From assembly GCA_002104945.1 (NCBI GenBank), contig MCFH01000045.1:62001-126000 (forward strand): a stretch of DNA of 64,000 bases, in the 5' to 3' direction. The translations under genes were made by a program, and so were the position numbers. Each line of letters begins with the position of its first letter. Position 1 is the first letter of the stretch. Positions 19,320 through 29,992 of this stretch are shown here, piece after piece. Under the pieces are notes generated by a model. That model was not told the origin of the DNA. It did not search any database and saw only the letters and a program-made list of their open reading frames with translations. The DNA is from Piromyces finnis (lineage: Eukaryota; Neocallimastigomycota; Neocallimastigomycetes; Neocallimastigales; Neocallimastigaceae).

Positions 19320-20495
19320 TAATGATCTCCTTTCTATTATTTTATATTAATTCCAATTTTAGTAATAAATCATGCTATGATTGGGTAGAAATAATGTTAT
19401 TTATGTGGAATAATACCAGGAATTTAAAAAATATATAGAAATTTTAAATTATTTATTTTAAAGTTTTTTAATTATTATAATCCAATTTTTCTTTATAATA
19501 AAAATTGTTTTTGGATAAAAGAAAAACATTAAACCATTTAAAAAAAAATAAAGGATAATAAAATTAAAAACAGTCTTTTAATTTTAATATAATATAACTG
19601 TAAGTGGGTTTTTTTTGAATAGTTAATTAAATATAAATATAAAATATCAATTATTTATTATAAAAAATTAGTTTTAATTTTTGAAGGCAATTTTTATTTT
19701 TTTAAATAGTAATACTAAATTTCATTGATGAAAAAATAATTTAATTTTTATTATTATTATTTTTTTAAAGACGAAGGAATTAGGGTATTTTGCTAGTTAA
19801 TTTTTTTATTTGTATTTTGTAAAGAAAATAAAAATGAAAAGTTTTATATAAATGTAATATATTATATATCTTTTAAAGAATGTATTTGACAGAAACAAAA
19901 CAACATCATAATATATTAGAATAAGAATTACCCTATAATTTTTATTTATTTCAATCAATTTCTTTAAAAAAATGTTAAAACTTTAAAAACGCAATACCAA
20001 AAATAATAATAATGAAGGAGGGGAATAGAGGAATTGGAAAAATTTAATTTCATATATATGGAAGGAATTTCAATATAAATTTTGAATATTAGCCAAACAT
20101 TTAGTATAAAATTCCTAAATTTAAAAGTAATATAAAGCTGCATTCAATATCTCAAAGCAACAAAACATTGACAACATATATATATTTTAAATTTAAATAT
20201 ATTTTTAAATATATATAATTTTTATATTTAATTAAATTCCTATATTAATATTTTTTCTTATTATATATTTTGTATAAACCATTTTTATATTATATAATAA
20301 ACCAATTATGGATAATGATATCTTTATCAATAATATTATTTTTATTATGAAAAACAAAATAAAACAAAATAAAACTGTTCGCTATGAAAAAAAATGCTAA
20401 ATTATTTTATCGAAGTGTAATTTTTTATAGAAAACAATTATATTTTTACATTCATAGATAGATAGATATATTTTTTTCAGTAATAATTAATCAAA
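17774..20495. other. AT-rich intergenic region with one exon-like ORF and a T36 run
   Basis: Mostly low-complexity DNA. A short open frame at 18272-18394 begins MVNGFSELGVEII, continues FPFLIFWTSQAYQESKR, and meets a good donor (GTAACT) at 18368. It reads like a real exon or a leftover of one, but no partner exons were found. A run of 36 T lies at 18599-18634. TA dinucleotide runs lie near 18502-18517 and 19304-19320. Confidence 0.45.
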
Positions 20496-22304
20496 ATGAC
20501 CACACTTATGATAGATAATTATGATAGTTTTACCTATAATATTTATCAATATCTTGAACAACTTGGTGCTCATGTCGTTGTTTACAGAAATGATAAAATT
20601 ACAATTGAAGAATGTATTGCTTTAAACCCAAGAAATATTGTAATTTCCCCAGGTCCAGGTCATCCTTTAAATTCTTCTGGTATTTCAAGAAAAGTTATTG
20701 AAACTTTTGCTGGTAAAATTCCAATTTTAGGTGTATGTCTTGGTGAACAATGTATGTATTGCACTTATGGTGGTACTGTTACTTATACAGGTGAAATTGT
20801 TCATGGAAAAACTTCATCAATTACCCACGATGGTAAAGGTTTATTTAAAGGTATTCCACAAGGTGTTCAAGTTACTAGATATCACTCTTTATCTGGTGAT
20901 CCTGATACTCTTCCAGATTGTTTAGAAATTACTAGTTGGACTAATAGTAGAAAAGTTATGGGTGTACGCCATAAAGAATATGTTATGGAAGGTGTTCAAT
21001 TCCATCCAGAAAGTATTGCAAGTGAAGCTGGTTATCGTATGATTTCCAATTTCTTAAAATGGGAAGGTGGTAAATGGAGTGAACTTCGTATTCGCGAAGA
21101 TATTGTTAATCCAGTTTATGATAAATTAGGTTACGGAAGTCAAAACGGAATTGTACCAGGTCAAGAATCTTTAATTAAAACTGGTGATGTCAATGATAAT
21201 AAACAATCTAAAATAACTCCAACAGTAAACAAAAATTCAAATATTAAGACTAATCTTGCTCCATTATTACCAAGTACTGATGAAACTATTATTACTTCAC
21301 CAGTAGTTAGTCACTCAGCATTACAAGAAGGAAGTAATATTGAAGTCATATCATCATCCTTTTCTCAATTACCAAATTCAATGTCTTCTGTACAACTTAT
21401 TGTTGAACAACGTAAGATTGATATTGCTAAAGAAAAATGTAAACCAGGATTTTCACCAGCTCATTTAAAGAAAACTATTAATATGGGATTTGTTCCAGAT
21501 GTTATTGATGCTGTAGAATGTTTGAAGAACAGACCATTTAATAAGCATGCAGTTACCGTAAAGAACATGAGTAACATTAAAAACTTACCAAAATCATCAA
21601 ATACTGATTCTGATGAAAATGACTATTTAGATATTGCTGTTATTGCTGAAGTAAAACGTGCTTCTCCAAGTAAGGGTAATATTGATATTAATTTACACGC
21701 AGTAGAAAAAGCATTAGAATATGTTTCTGCAGGTATTAACTGTATTTCAGTTGTTACTGAACCAAGATGGTTTAAAGGTTCCTTAAATGATTTAAGAGAA
21801 ATTCGTAATGCTGTTGATAAGATTCCAAATCGTCCAGTTATTCTTCAAAATGATTTCATATTTGATTCCTATCAAATCCTTCAATCACGTATTTATGGTG
21901 CAGATGCTATTGTTTTATATGCTTCTTTAATTCCAAAAGATCAATTAAAGCAAATGGTAGATCTTGCTCACTCTTTAAAAATGAAGGTTTTAATGATTGT
22001 ATTAAATGAAGCAGAAATGAAACTTGCATTATCCTTAAATATTAAATTAATTGGTGTAAATAATCGTGATTTAAATACTTTTGATATTAACCCAAACAAA
22101 ACCACTAGTTTAACTAAATTAATACCAGATCATGCTATACTTGTAGCACTTAGTGGTATAAAAACTCATGAAGATATTTTAGTTTATTATAAGAATGGAG
22201 CTAAAGCTGTATTAATTGGTGAATCCTTAATTAAAGCTAATGATAAAGCTGAATTCCTTAAGAACTTATTAGCTGTCAATGCTTCAAAGAAAAGAAAGGT
22301 TTAA
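20496..22304 (+). CDS. TRP3: anthranilate synthase GATase / indole-3-glycerol phosphate synthase fusion (TRP3-like), IGPS site altered
   Basis: This single-exon protein has 602 residues and belongs to tryptophan biosynthesis. Residues 1-190 are a class I glutamine amidotransferase: SPGPGHP, GVCLGEQ with nucleophile Cys81, and QFHPES with His170 and Glu172. It would supply ammonia to the anthranilate synthase large subunit. A linker (about 200-295) leads to an IGPS barrel (about 300-595) with EVKRASPSKG, SVVTEPRWFKGSL, GVNNRDL and SGI. Three classical IGPS catalytic positions are changed. The Lys of (R)KDF is Asn452, the Glu of VEV is Ile501, and the Glu of ESGI is Leu552. Glu385, Lys387, Asn523 and Ser553 remain. 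The GATase half looks active, while the IGPS half may not be. The PRAI domain that most fungal TrpC proteins carry is absent, as in yeast TRP3. The C terminus SKKRKV resembles a basic nuclear signal, probably by coincidence. Confidence 0.93.
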   Translation: MTTLMIDNYDSFTYNIYQYLEQLGAHVVVYRNDKITIEECIALNPRNIVISPGPGHPLNSSGISRKVIETFAGKIPILGVCLGEQCMYCTYGGTVTYTGEIVHGKTSSITHDGKGLFKGIPQGVQVTRYHSLSGDPDTLPDCLEITSWTNSRKVMGVRHKEYVMEGVQFHPESIASEAGYRMISNFLKWEGGKWSELRIREDIVNPVYDKLGYGSQNGIVPGQESLIKTGDVNDNKQSKITPTVNKNSNIKTNLAPLLPSTDETIITSPVVSHSALQEGSNIEVISSSFSQLPNSMSSVQLIVEQRKIDIAKEKCKPGFSPAHLKKTINMGFVPDVIDAVECLKNRPFNKHAVTVKNMSNIKNLPKSSNTDSDENDYLDIAVIAEVKRASPSKGNIDINLHAVEKALEYVSAGINCISVVTEPRWFKGSLNDLREIRNAVDKIPNRPVILQNDFIFDSYQILQSRIYGADAIVLYASLIPKDQLKQMVDLAHSLKMKVLMIVLNEAEMKLALSLNIKLIGVNNRDLNTFDINPNKTTSLTKLIPDHAILVALSGIKTHEDILVYYKNGAKAVLIGESLIKANDKAEFLKNLLAVNASKKRKV

Positions 22305-22340
22305 ACTTTATTAAATCAAAAATTTTTTTGAGAAAATGAA

Positions 22341-22376
<36 letters not shown>

Positions 22377-22527
22377 TATTTTAAGTTACACTCAAAAAAT
22401 CATTGTAAAAAAAAAAAAAAGAAAATTATATAATGTATATATTTTTATAAAGGGTTCAAATAATTAATATAAAAATAATAAGAATGATATTTATTTGAAA
22501 TAAATATCATTTATAATAAATATACAA

Positions 22528-22611
<84 letters not shown>

Positions 22612-22917
22612 AATAATAATACTACTACTACTAATAATAATAATAATAATAATAATAAAATTAATCAATAAATATATTTGATGAATTGTTGAATAAGAAC
22701 AACTAAAAATACATATTTTAAATTTTTATAGATTGTTTCACAATAAGTAATTTATTTAATAAATCAAATAATTTTAATTTTTTTTTTTATAAAAAAAGTG
22801 AAGTTATTCAACATTATAATATTAAATAAAATAAAATAAAATAAAAAAAAAAACAAAAAAAAACAAAAAATGAAGGGATAATATTAAACATCAATAAATA
22901 ATTAATAATTATCGAAG
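22305..22917. other. intergenic spacer between TRP3-like gene and the SIM-rich gene
   Basis: This spacer of about 610 bp has the same gene orientation on both sides. It contains a T run at about 22346-22375, an A run at about 22407-22420, and the microsatellite block listed separately. No gene was seen. Confidence 0.6.
22526..22660. repeat. compound microsatellite (AAAT)n then (TAA/ACT)n
   Basis: About 20 copies of AAAT pass directly into TAA, ACT and again TAA trinucleotides, showing slippage across unit sizes. Confidence 0.93.
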
Positions 22918-25900
22918 ATGGATATATTAAATCGAATAATTTCAAGTATTGAGAAAAAAGAAGTATAATTTGCCATTTTCTATTTTATTATTTTTTGAAA
23001 TTTTGTTATTATATTATACTAGTTAGTTAATTAATAATTTAACAATTTATATATCTTTCTTTTTTTTTCTTTTTTTTAACTAATACTTATACTCATATTT
23101 AAATTTAATAAAGGTTGTTGATATAATTTTAGAAGAAATTACTTCAAATGATATAAAAAGAGTTTTTGAATTACTCAATGATAAAATTGAAATAATTAGT
23201 AATGAAGAAATAGAAAATAAAATTGACATTTTAGAATCGTTTTGTTTACTTCGTAAAAATATTATTTCCGTTTTTATTGATAATAAAAATTTTTCTGGTT
23301 TAAAGATTTTAATAAAAAATGGATTACTTTCATTTGCCGAAATTTTATGTAATTTTCGTTTCCTCCCCCTTTTTTTTTTTAATGTAAAATAATATTTAAT
23401 TTTACGAGAATTTAGTAAATATGTATTATATATTAAATTATTTTATTAAACAATAATAATGGTAATAAAACTTTTTATTTTTAAATAATATAGATATTAT
23501 TATCAATTTTAAAAATGATATAAATTTATTACTTAATTCTATTCTATATGAATTCAACTTTGTCCTTTCGTCTTTTCAATATTATTTAAATAAGAAGGAA
23601 GAAGAATTAAACCTTATTGAAGAATCGTTATTATTTAAAGATTTTGTTTTTAATAAAAATCAATTTTTAAATTTCGAAATAAATCCAAATACTAAACCAG
23701 AAATTGTATTATTAAGAAATCTTCAAAGTGAAATTTTTAATCAAATTTTACAAAACCCAAAATATATTTATTTGATATTTTATAATATTGAAGGTACTTT
23801 ATATTATTATAATTACAAAATTAAATTTAATGATTAAAAAGAAAAAAGAAATATTTAAATTAATTGAAATTATTGATAATACTATTTTATTTTTAATATT
23901 TTATTATAAACTTTTTTTTTTTTAAAAAAAAATAGAAGGTAGTGAATTTTTAAAGTCATTGTCATATATTAATGTTTTAGTGCTTTATATGGCTTTTCAA
24001 AAACATTCTCTGTACATAATAAATATGTTCAAGAAAGAAAAATATATTTTAGTAAAAAATAAAGATATATTTATCAAAGAAATAGATGAAATCAATGGTG
24101 AACACAAAAAGAGAAGATTAAACCCATCATTATTTATGGAACGAATTAACCACCAACATTGTTTTAATATCAATGAAGATATTAATCTATTAGATAAAAC
24201 TCTCAATGAAAACACAGATCAAATTTTGTATAATTATTTCAATTGTTTCTTTTTTAATCATATATCAATATGGTCATTAACCGAAATATTAACTTTAAAA
24301 CAAGTTAAATTCTCAAAGGGCTCGTTTTTTTATTTGAAATATTATAATGGTATTCAAAGCAAGACTTTTCAATATGCTGTATCCTCAATAATAGAAGAAG
24401 AGCGATGGATCATAATATTTTATTATGAGTTGTATAAACATTTTATTTGTCTTTTAGATTATCATAAACGTAAGGGAACTCTTTTTATTAAAAATTTATT
24501 TAAAGGCTTTTTTTCATTTAATTATATTTTTCCTGTATCATTTCATCAAGAAAAGGATATTGAAATATTGGATATATATTTTTGTAAATTTGATACTTTC
24601 TTTCAAAATTATGATAAAAATTTATTAAATTTAACTCATATTGAAGGTAATTCTTTAGAATGTGAAAGTTATTTATTTGATCAATCATTACTAATATATC
24701 TGTTATATTCAAACAATTATATTGCGAATCATGGAATAAATTTGTTCATTCATTCATATGAGCTTTTATCGTTTATTAATTATTTGAGAAAAAATTATTT
24801 ATTTTTATACCAGGATTTTCTAAAATTATTACTAATCCATTTAACAAAAGTATTATATCACAATGATTATGATCATTTAGTCACAGAATTTCAAATGAAA
24901 AATAATAAACCAATTGTTAAGGATATTGATAATGATGATGTGATTATAATCGCGAGTTCAAAAGAAAACAACATAAATTCTGTGGAGAAAGATAGTATCA
25001 GTGACAAGGAAAATGGTTTTGATGATGATGTTGAAGATATTATTATTATTGAAGAAAATGAAAAATTTTTAAAAGATGAAAATGAAATAATAGTCATTGA
25101 AGAAGAAGAAGAAGAAGAAGAAGAAAATACTAATGGTATAAATAAATCCTATAGCGAAAATGTCCAATATAATAAAGAAGAATTAATAATAAGTGAAGAT
25201 GAAGTAATAGAAATAAAGGAAACAGATGAAGATGATTTATCCAAAATAATTAATAATATGCTTCTTTTATTAAAAGAAATAAATCAATTTTCTATGACTT
25301 TGGATAATAATAATCAATATCTATACCCTACATTTATAAAAGATTATAGATTTATAAATGTAACTAAAAGAAATGCGATATCATTATTTTTAGATATAGA
25401 TGAAAGTTTTTTTAATGGTATTAAAATTATATAAATATTTATTAATATTATAATAAGATTAATAACCTATTATTCTTGAAGTAATAAGTATAATATTTTT
25501 TTAAGTTATAGTGATATTAATTAATATATTTCTATATATAATATTGTATATATATTTAATTAATAATTTATAGTTGACTGTGAGAATGGTGAATGCCTAA
25601 TTGATTTTTTGTTACGATGGATAAAAAATTCTTTTGGTATATCATTTGAATATCATTATGAAACTTCAAAGCTGGAATATACGATTGATGATCAGTTTTT
25701 AAAAAATGAATATAAAACTATTTTACAATATTTTAAATCAAAGAACAATAATCATGAAAAAAATAATAAAAATGATCTATTTGGTATCGAATTAAAAATT
25801 GATGAAGAACAAAAGCTATTTTTAAATATACATTGTATAGCATTATTTGTTAAAGATATACTGAATGAATCCAAAGAATATCACAAAGATTCAAAAGATA

Positions 25901-28900
25901 TACAGAAAGGTTTTCTTTGTCATCGTCATCGTTACAAAATATATAAAGAAATGGATGATACTATACCATTAAGTAATTCTTTTAATCAAAAAAGTCAAAA
26001 AGATAAGGATCAAATGGAGAATCAAAAACAGTTAATGAATCATAAAGAAAATTTGAATAAATATAAGTCTATCGATGAAATAGTAAAAAAGTTAAAAGAA
26101 ATTGATTCATTAATTGATGTTGATGAACTGAAAACATTTTCATTATCTTCTGAGGTTATTAATTTCATTGAGGAGAATATTTCATCCTTTTTATCTTTAG
26201 AATTAAGAAATAATCATCAGAGTCTTAAGCCCTATCAAGATTTTATTAAAAAGGTAACTATGTTATAAATTAAATTCATTCATTTAAATACGTTTAAATG
26301 CAAATACTATTGTTAAATTTTAACATATAATTAAACCAATGATGCAATAAAACAATCACTGGTATTAATATTATATATATATATAATAAAGTATCCAAAT
26401 TTATTTTTTAGGATTATACATACCTTAAAAACAGTTCTCCATGGATTTTATACAGATAAAGAAAATTTTGATATAGAATCAAACGACTTTGCTTTTCCAA
26501 AAGAATTTATTACTCAAATTATAAATATGTCAAATACATTATGGTTTTATAAATTATTTTATGAGCATTTTATCATGGAAATTGATGACCATTGCAAAGA
26601 ATTACTGAATAGACTTGATGAACTTTTAATTGGTTCCTCTTCCCAAGAATATGTATCTAAAAAATTACTTCATATTTTCCCGTTTTGGTTATTTTGTTTA
26701 ACAAAACTTACAAATAACGAAACCAAATTAATTATGAATGATTTTATAGATCTTATATTAAATTCTAATAAAACTCAAAGCATTATCAGTCAATCTCAAA
26801 TTGAAACTTCGGTATATCTATCTTTATTATTTATCATTTATAAATCATTTATTATAATATTAATTTTTTTTTATTAATTTTTATTTTCATTAACACTTTA
26901 TAATTTTGGTTTGTGACTATTAAATTAGTTATTACTAAAACTATTAATTATTACTTCAGATAACCCAATTCTTAATTCATCTTATATTAACAATGAACAA
27001 ATGAAAACGTATATTGTACGTTCTGTATTATTTTTATTAACAAAGTTTTTACGTTATCAATCAGAGGAATACAATTGTTTATTTGATATATTACAATGGA
27101 AGTATGTTTTATTATTATTATTTGAGCATGTGCTGATTTTTTATAATTATAATATTAATTTATTTTTAAATTTTCATTATAGAATTGAAAGTGACGATAT
27201 TACTTCAGATGAAATATTTTACAATGTTAAAAAAACAAAATTACCTCATATTTTCCAAATTTTTTCAAATTATGAAAGGATAAATATTAATTATAGAATA
27301 CAATTTTTTATGATACCTTTTATTGAAACGTTCTTAGAAATTTTTATAAATTATGTTGATAGTCCAAAGCTAGAAAAGAAATTAATGGAATGGTTCCTAT
27401 TTTCATTTGTAAACCATTATTTATTCAATAAAAAAGGTATTATTATTAGTATTGGTGATGTAGTTGCTACTTTTTTTTTAAAAAATTATATCCACTTTAA
27501 TTCAAGTAATGTATATTAAAGCTTTTAATTATTTAATATAATTAATAATGATTAGAACTTCTTAAACGTATTACAAAGTATCAAAATGATAATAATAATA
27601 TGAAGTCTATTAATAATAGAGTTATTTTTAAGAATGTGATTGAATTATGTATAAAAAATGCAAATAAATACATTAATATTCAACAACCACTGGATGCCGA
27701 TAATAAATATACATTATTTAATGGACTTGTTCGGATTGGTATTGTTCAACTCCTTAATAATATTGATAATGGATCACAATACTTTCATCAGTAAGTATTA
27801 TAAAAAAAATTTTATATATTCTGAAATATATATTATATATTCATTTTGTCCTTTTCTTTCTTTTTTTTTTCTTTCTTTTTTTTTTTTATAAAATATCAAT
27901 TTAAATAAAGAATTGCCACTAAATTTGAAGATGAATCATCTTTTAAGTACTTATTTCAAAAGGTATCATAAAAAATTGTATTATTTGAATGTGAACTTAG
28001 CTTTTTTTTTTCAATATATTAATAATATTTTTAAAATACTTAGATTATACCCGAGAATAAATTATATTTTGAGGAAGATATTGATATTATATTAAAAATA
28101 TTAATGCATAAAAGTAATTCTGTTTTAAACAAAAAGACACTAATTAATTCATTACTACATTTAATATCTTCCTTTTCGTGTTTTAAGTAAGCATAAACTT
28201 TATAATATACAATATAAAGAAACAAAAAGTTTTATATATACTTTTAAGTATTAATATTATCTTCTTTTCTATATAGTTCAATTATTCAAGTACTATCTTT
28301 ATACCCAATACTTAAATCCTTTGATAATATTTTAAAAAATGTTTCATTAATGTCTTTCGAGGACTACCCATATTCCATCCCTCAAAATATATTAATTATA
28401 TGCAGTATGATAATTCAAACTTCAATACATAGAAAATGTAACATTATTTAATATTATATATTAGTTATTTTTATTAAATTGATTAAAAAAAATTATTACT
28501 AAGTAATATTTATAAAATACATTAAATTATTAGCTGAAATCAAAATGAATTTATTAAATCAATTATCAAATTGTACATTAATTGAATCAATTATTGAATG
28601 TGGGATTATTCATTCAATAAAAAATATAACAATTATGGAAAAAAAAATAAGAAGCATAAAATTTATTAATAAACAAAATAATAACGATAGCGAAGATACG
28701 ACTAAAAAAGATAATAATAAAGATGACACCAAAGTGGAAAACTCAAAATCTGTTAAATCAAAAGACTCCATAGAAAATAATGAAAATAGTGAAAAAGATA
28801 ATGATGTTAATAATGATAATGATAAAAATAATATTAATGAAGATAACGTAATGAATCAAGATGTAGATTCTAAAGTCAGAGAAGGTATACCAACAAACTT

Positions 28901-29992
28901 TGAAGTTCTAATAGAAGTTAAAGCGGATAAAATAATAGATAATAGGGATATAAATAATAAAAATGAATCATTAGAAGAAGCAGAAATAAATGATGAAAAG
29001 GATCAATTAGAATCACCAAAAACAATAGAAAATGAAAGTGAAAGTGAAAAAGAACTTATGAATAATATAATGAAATATTTCTCTATTATTGAAAGTTCTT
29101 TAGATACATTATATCTATTTTCAATTCATCTTAATGAAGAAGCTCCAAAAAAAAATAGAAATAGTTCTATATCAAATGTATCAAAAACTAATTTTAACTC
29201 AAAAATTATTAAACTTATTACCAATTATAATTATCAATCCAAAACTATATCTGATAATAATACTACTAAATCATTTTCGAAATTTTCTCAAATTCTTGAA
29301 AATATGTAAGTTTTTAGATTATTTTCTAATTGTATGCTTATGAAAAATAATAAATATAATACCTAGTAATTTTGTATCTTAATATCTTCTTTTATATTTA
29401 ACTTTCTAATTATTTACAATATTATTTAATATTATTATTTATAAAGTATTTCATTAGATAAATTTAATGATTATTTAACTGAAAATCCAAAAATAATGGT
29501 TATTTTCTGTAAAACTCTAAAACTATGTTTTTCAGAGTTCTCATTTATTAAAGTAAGAACAACAAAGATTATGATTATAAAAATATCACTATTAAATATA
29601 TAAGGTTTTATTTTTTATAATATTAATGAATATCTCTCTATTATAGGATTGTGAAAAGACAAATATTTTTTCTAAACTATTTAGAATTATATCCCATTCA
29701 TACAAAAACCATATCTTTAAAAATTATAATTATCTTGTTAATGAAATATGCCACATAGTAGAATTTATTTTAAGGCGGTCATATATTATCTCAAAAAAAT
29801 TAAAAAAGGTAATAATATAATACATATAATATATATTATAAAATATCATTGATTGTATTTTTTATTAAATTAAATCTTTAAATTAATATCTAGGATAACA
29901 TTCATATTATTTTGAATCATTATGAAAGAAATATTGGTGGTAATAAAAGACTAAAAGAAATTATTAATAATTTGGATAAATTAATTAATTAG
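22918..29992 (+). CDS. large multi-exon helical protein with a SUMO-interacting-motif-like cluster; family unknown
   Basis: I read about 16 exons giving roughly 1,750 residues. They are 22918-22962, 23114-23348, 23494-23793, 23936-25417, 25574-~26261, 26412-~26811, 26960-27101, 27183-27436, 27556-27790, 27911-27962, 28044-28186, 28277-28437, 28534-29305, 29447-29552, 29647-29808 and 29894-29992. Most junctions keep frame with GT-AG sites. The joins 5/6 and 6/7 do not fit the best donors and need an odd donor or an indel. The product is Leu/Ile/Phe-rich and mostly helical, like ARM/HEAT scaffolds, with no enzyme motif, signal peptide or clear membrane segment. Exon 4 carries an acidic zone with hydrophobic cores DDVIIIAS, EDIIIIEEN, NEIIVIEEE and EEVIEIKETDEDD-like segments, which resemble SUMO-interacting motifs. 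Exon 13 holds a second acidic Asn/Lys/Glu-rich linker. A nuclear scaffold or SUMO-reader role is inference only. Confidence 0.72.
24915..25240 (+). other. tandem SUMO-interacting-motif-like segments
   Basis: Within about 110 residues, four to five clusters of three or four Ile/Val/Leu residues are each flanked by Asp/Glu: about 24933-24957, 25036-25056, 25086-25098, 25184-25195 and 25199-25216. This is the known pattern of SUMO-interacting motifs (hydrophobic core plus acidic stretch). Repetition at this density is typical of proteins that read poly-SUMO chains. Confidence 0.6.
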
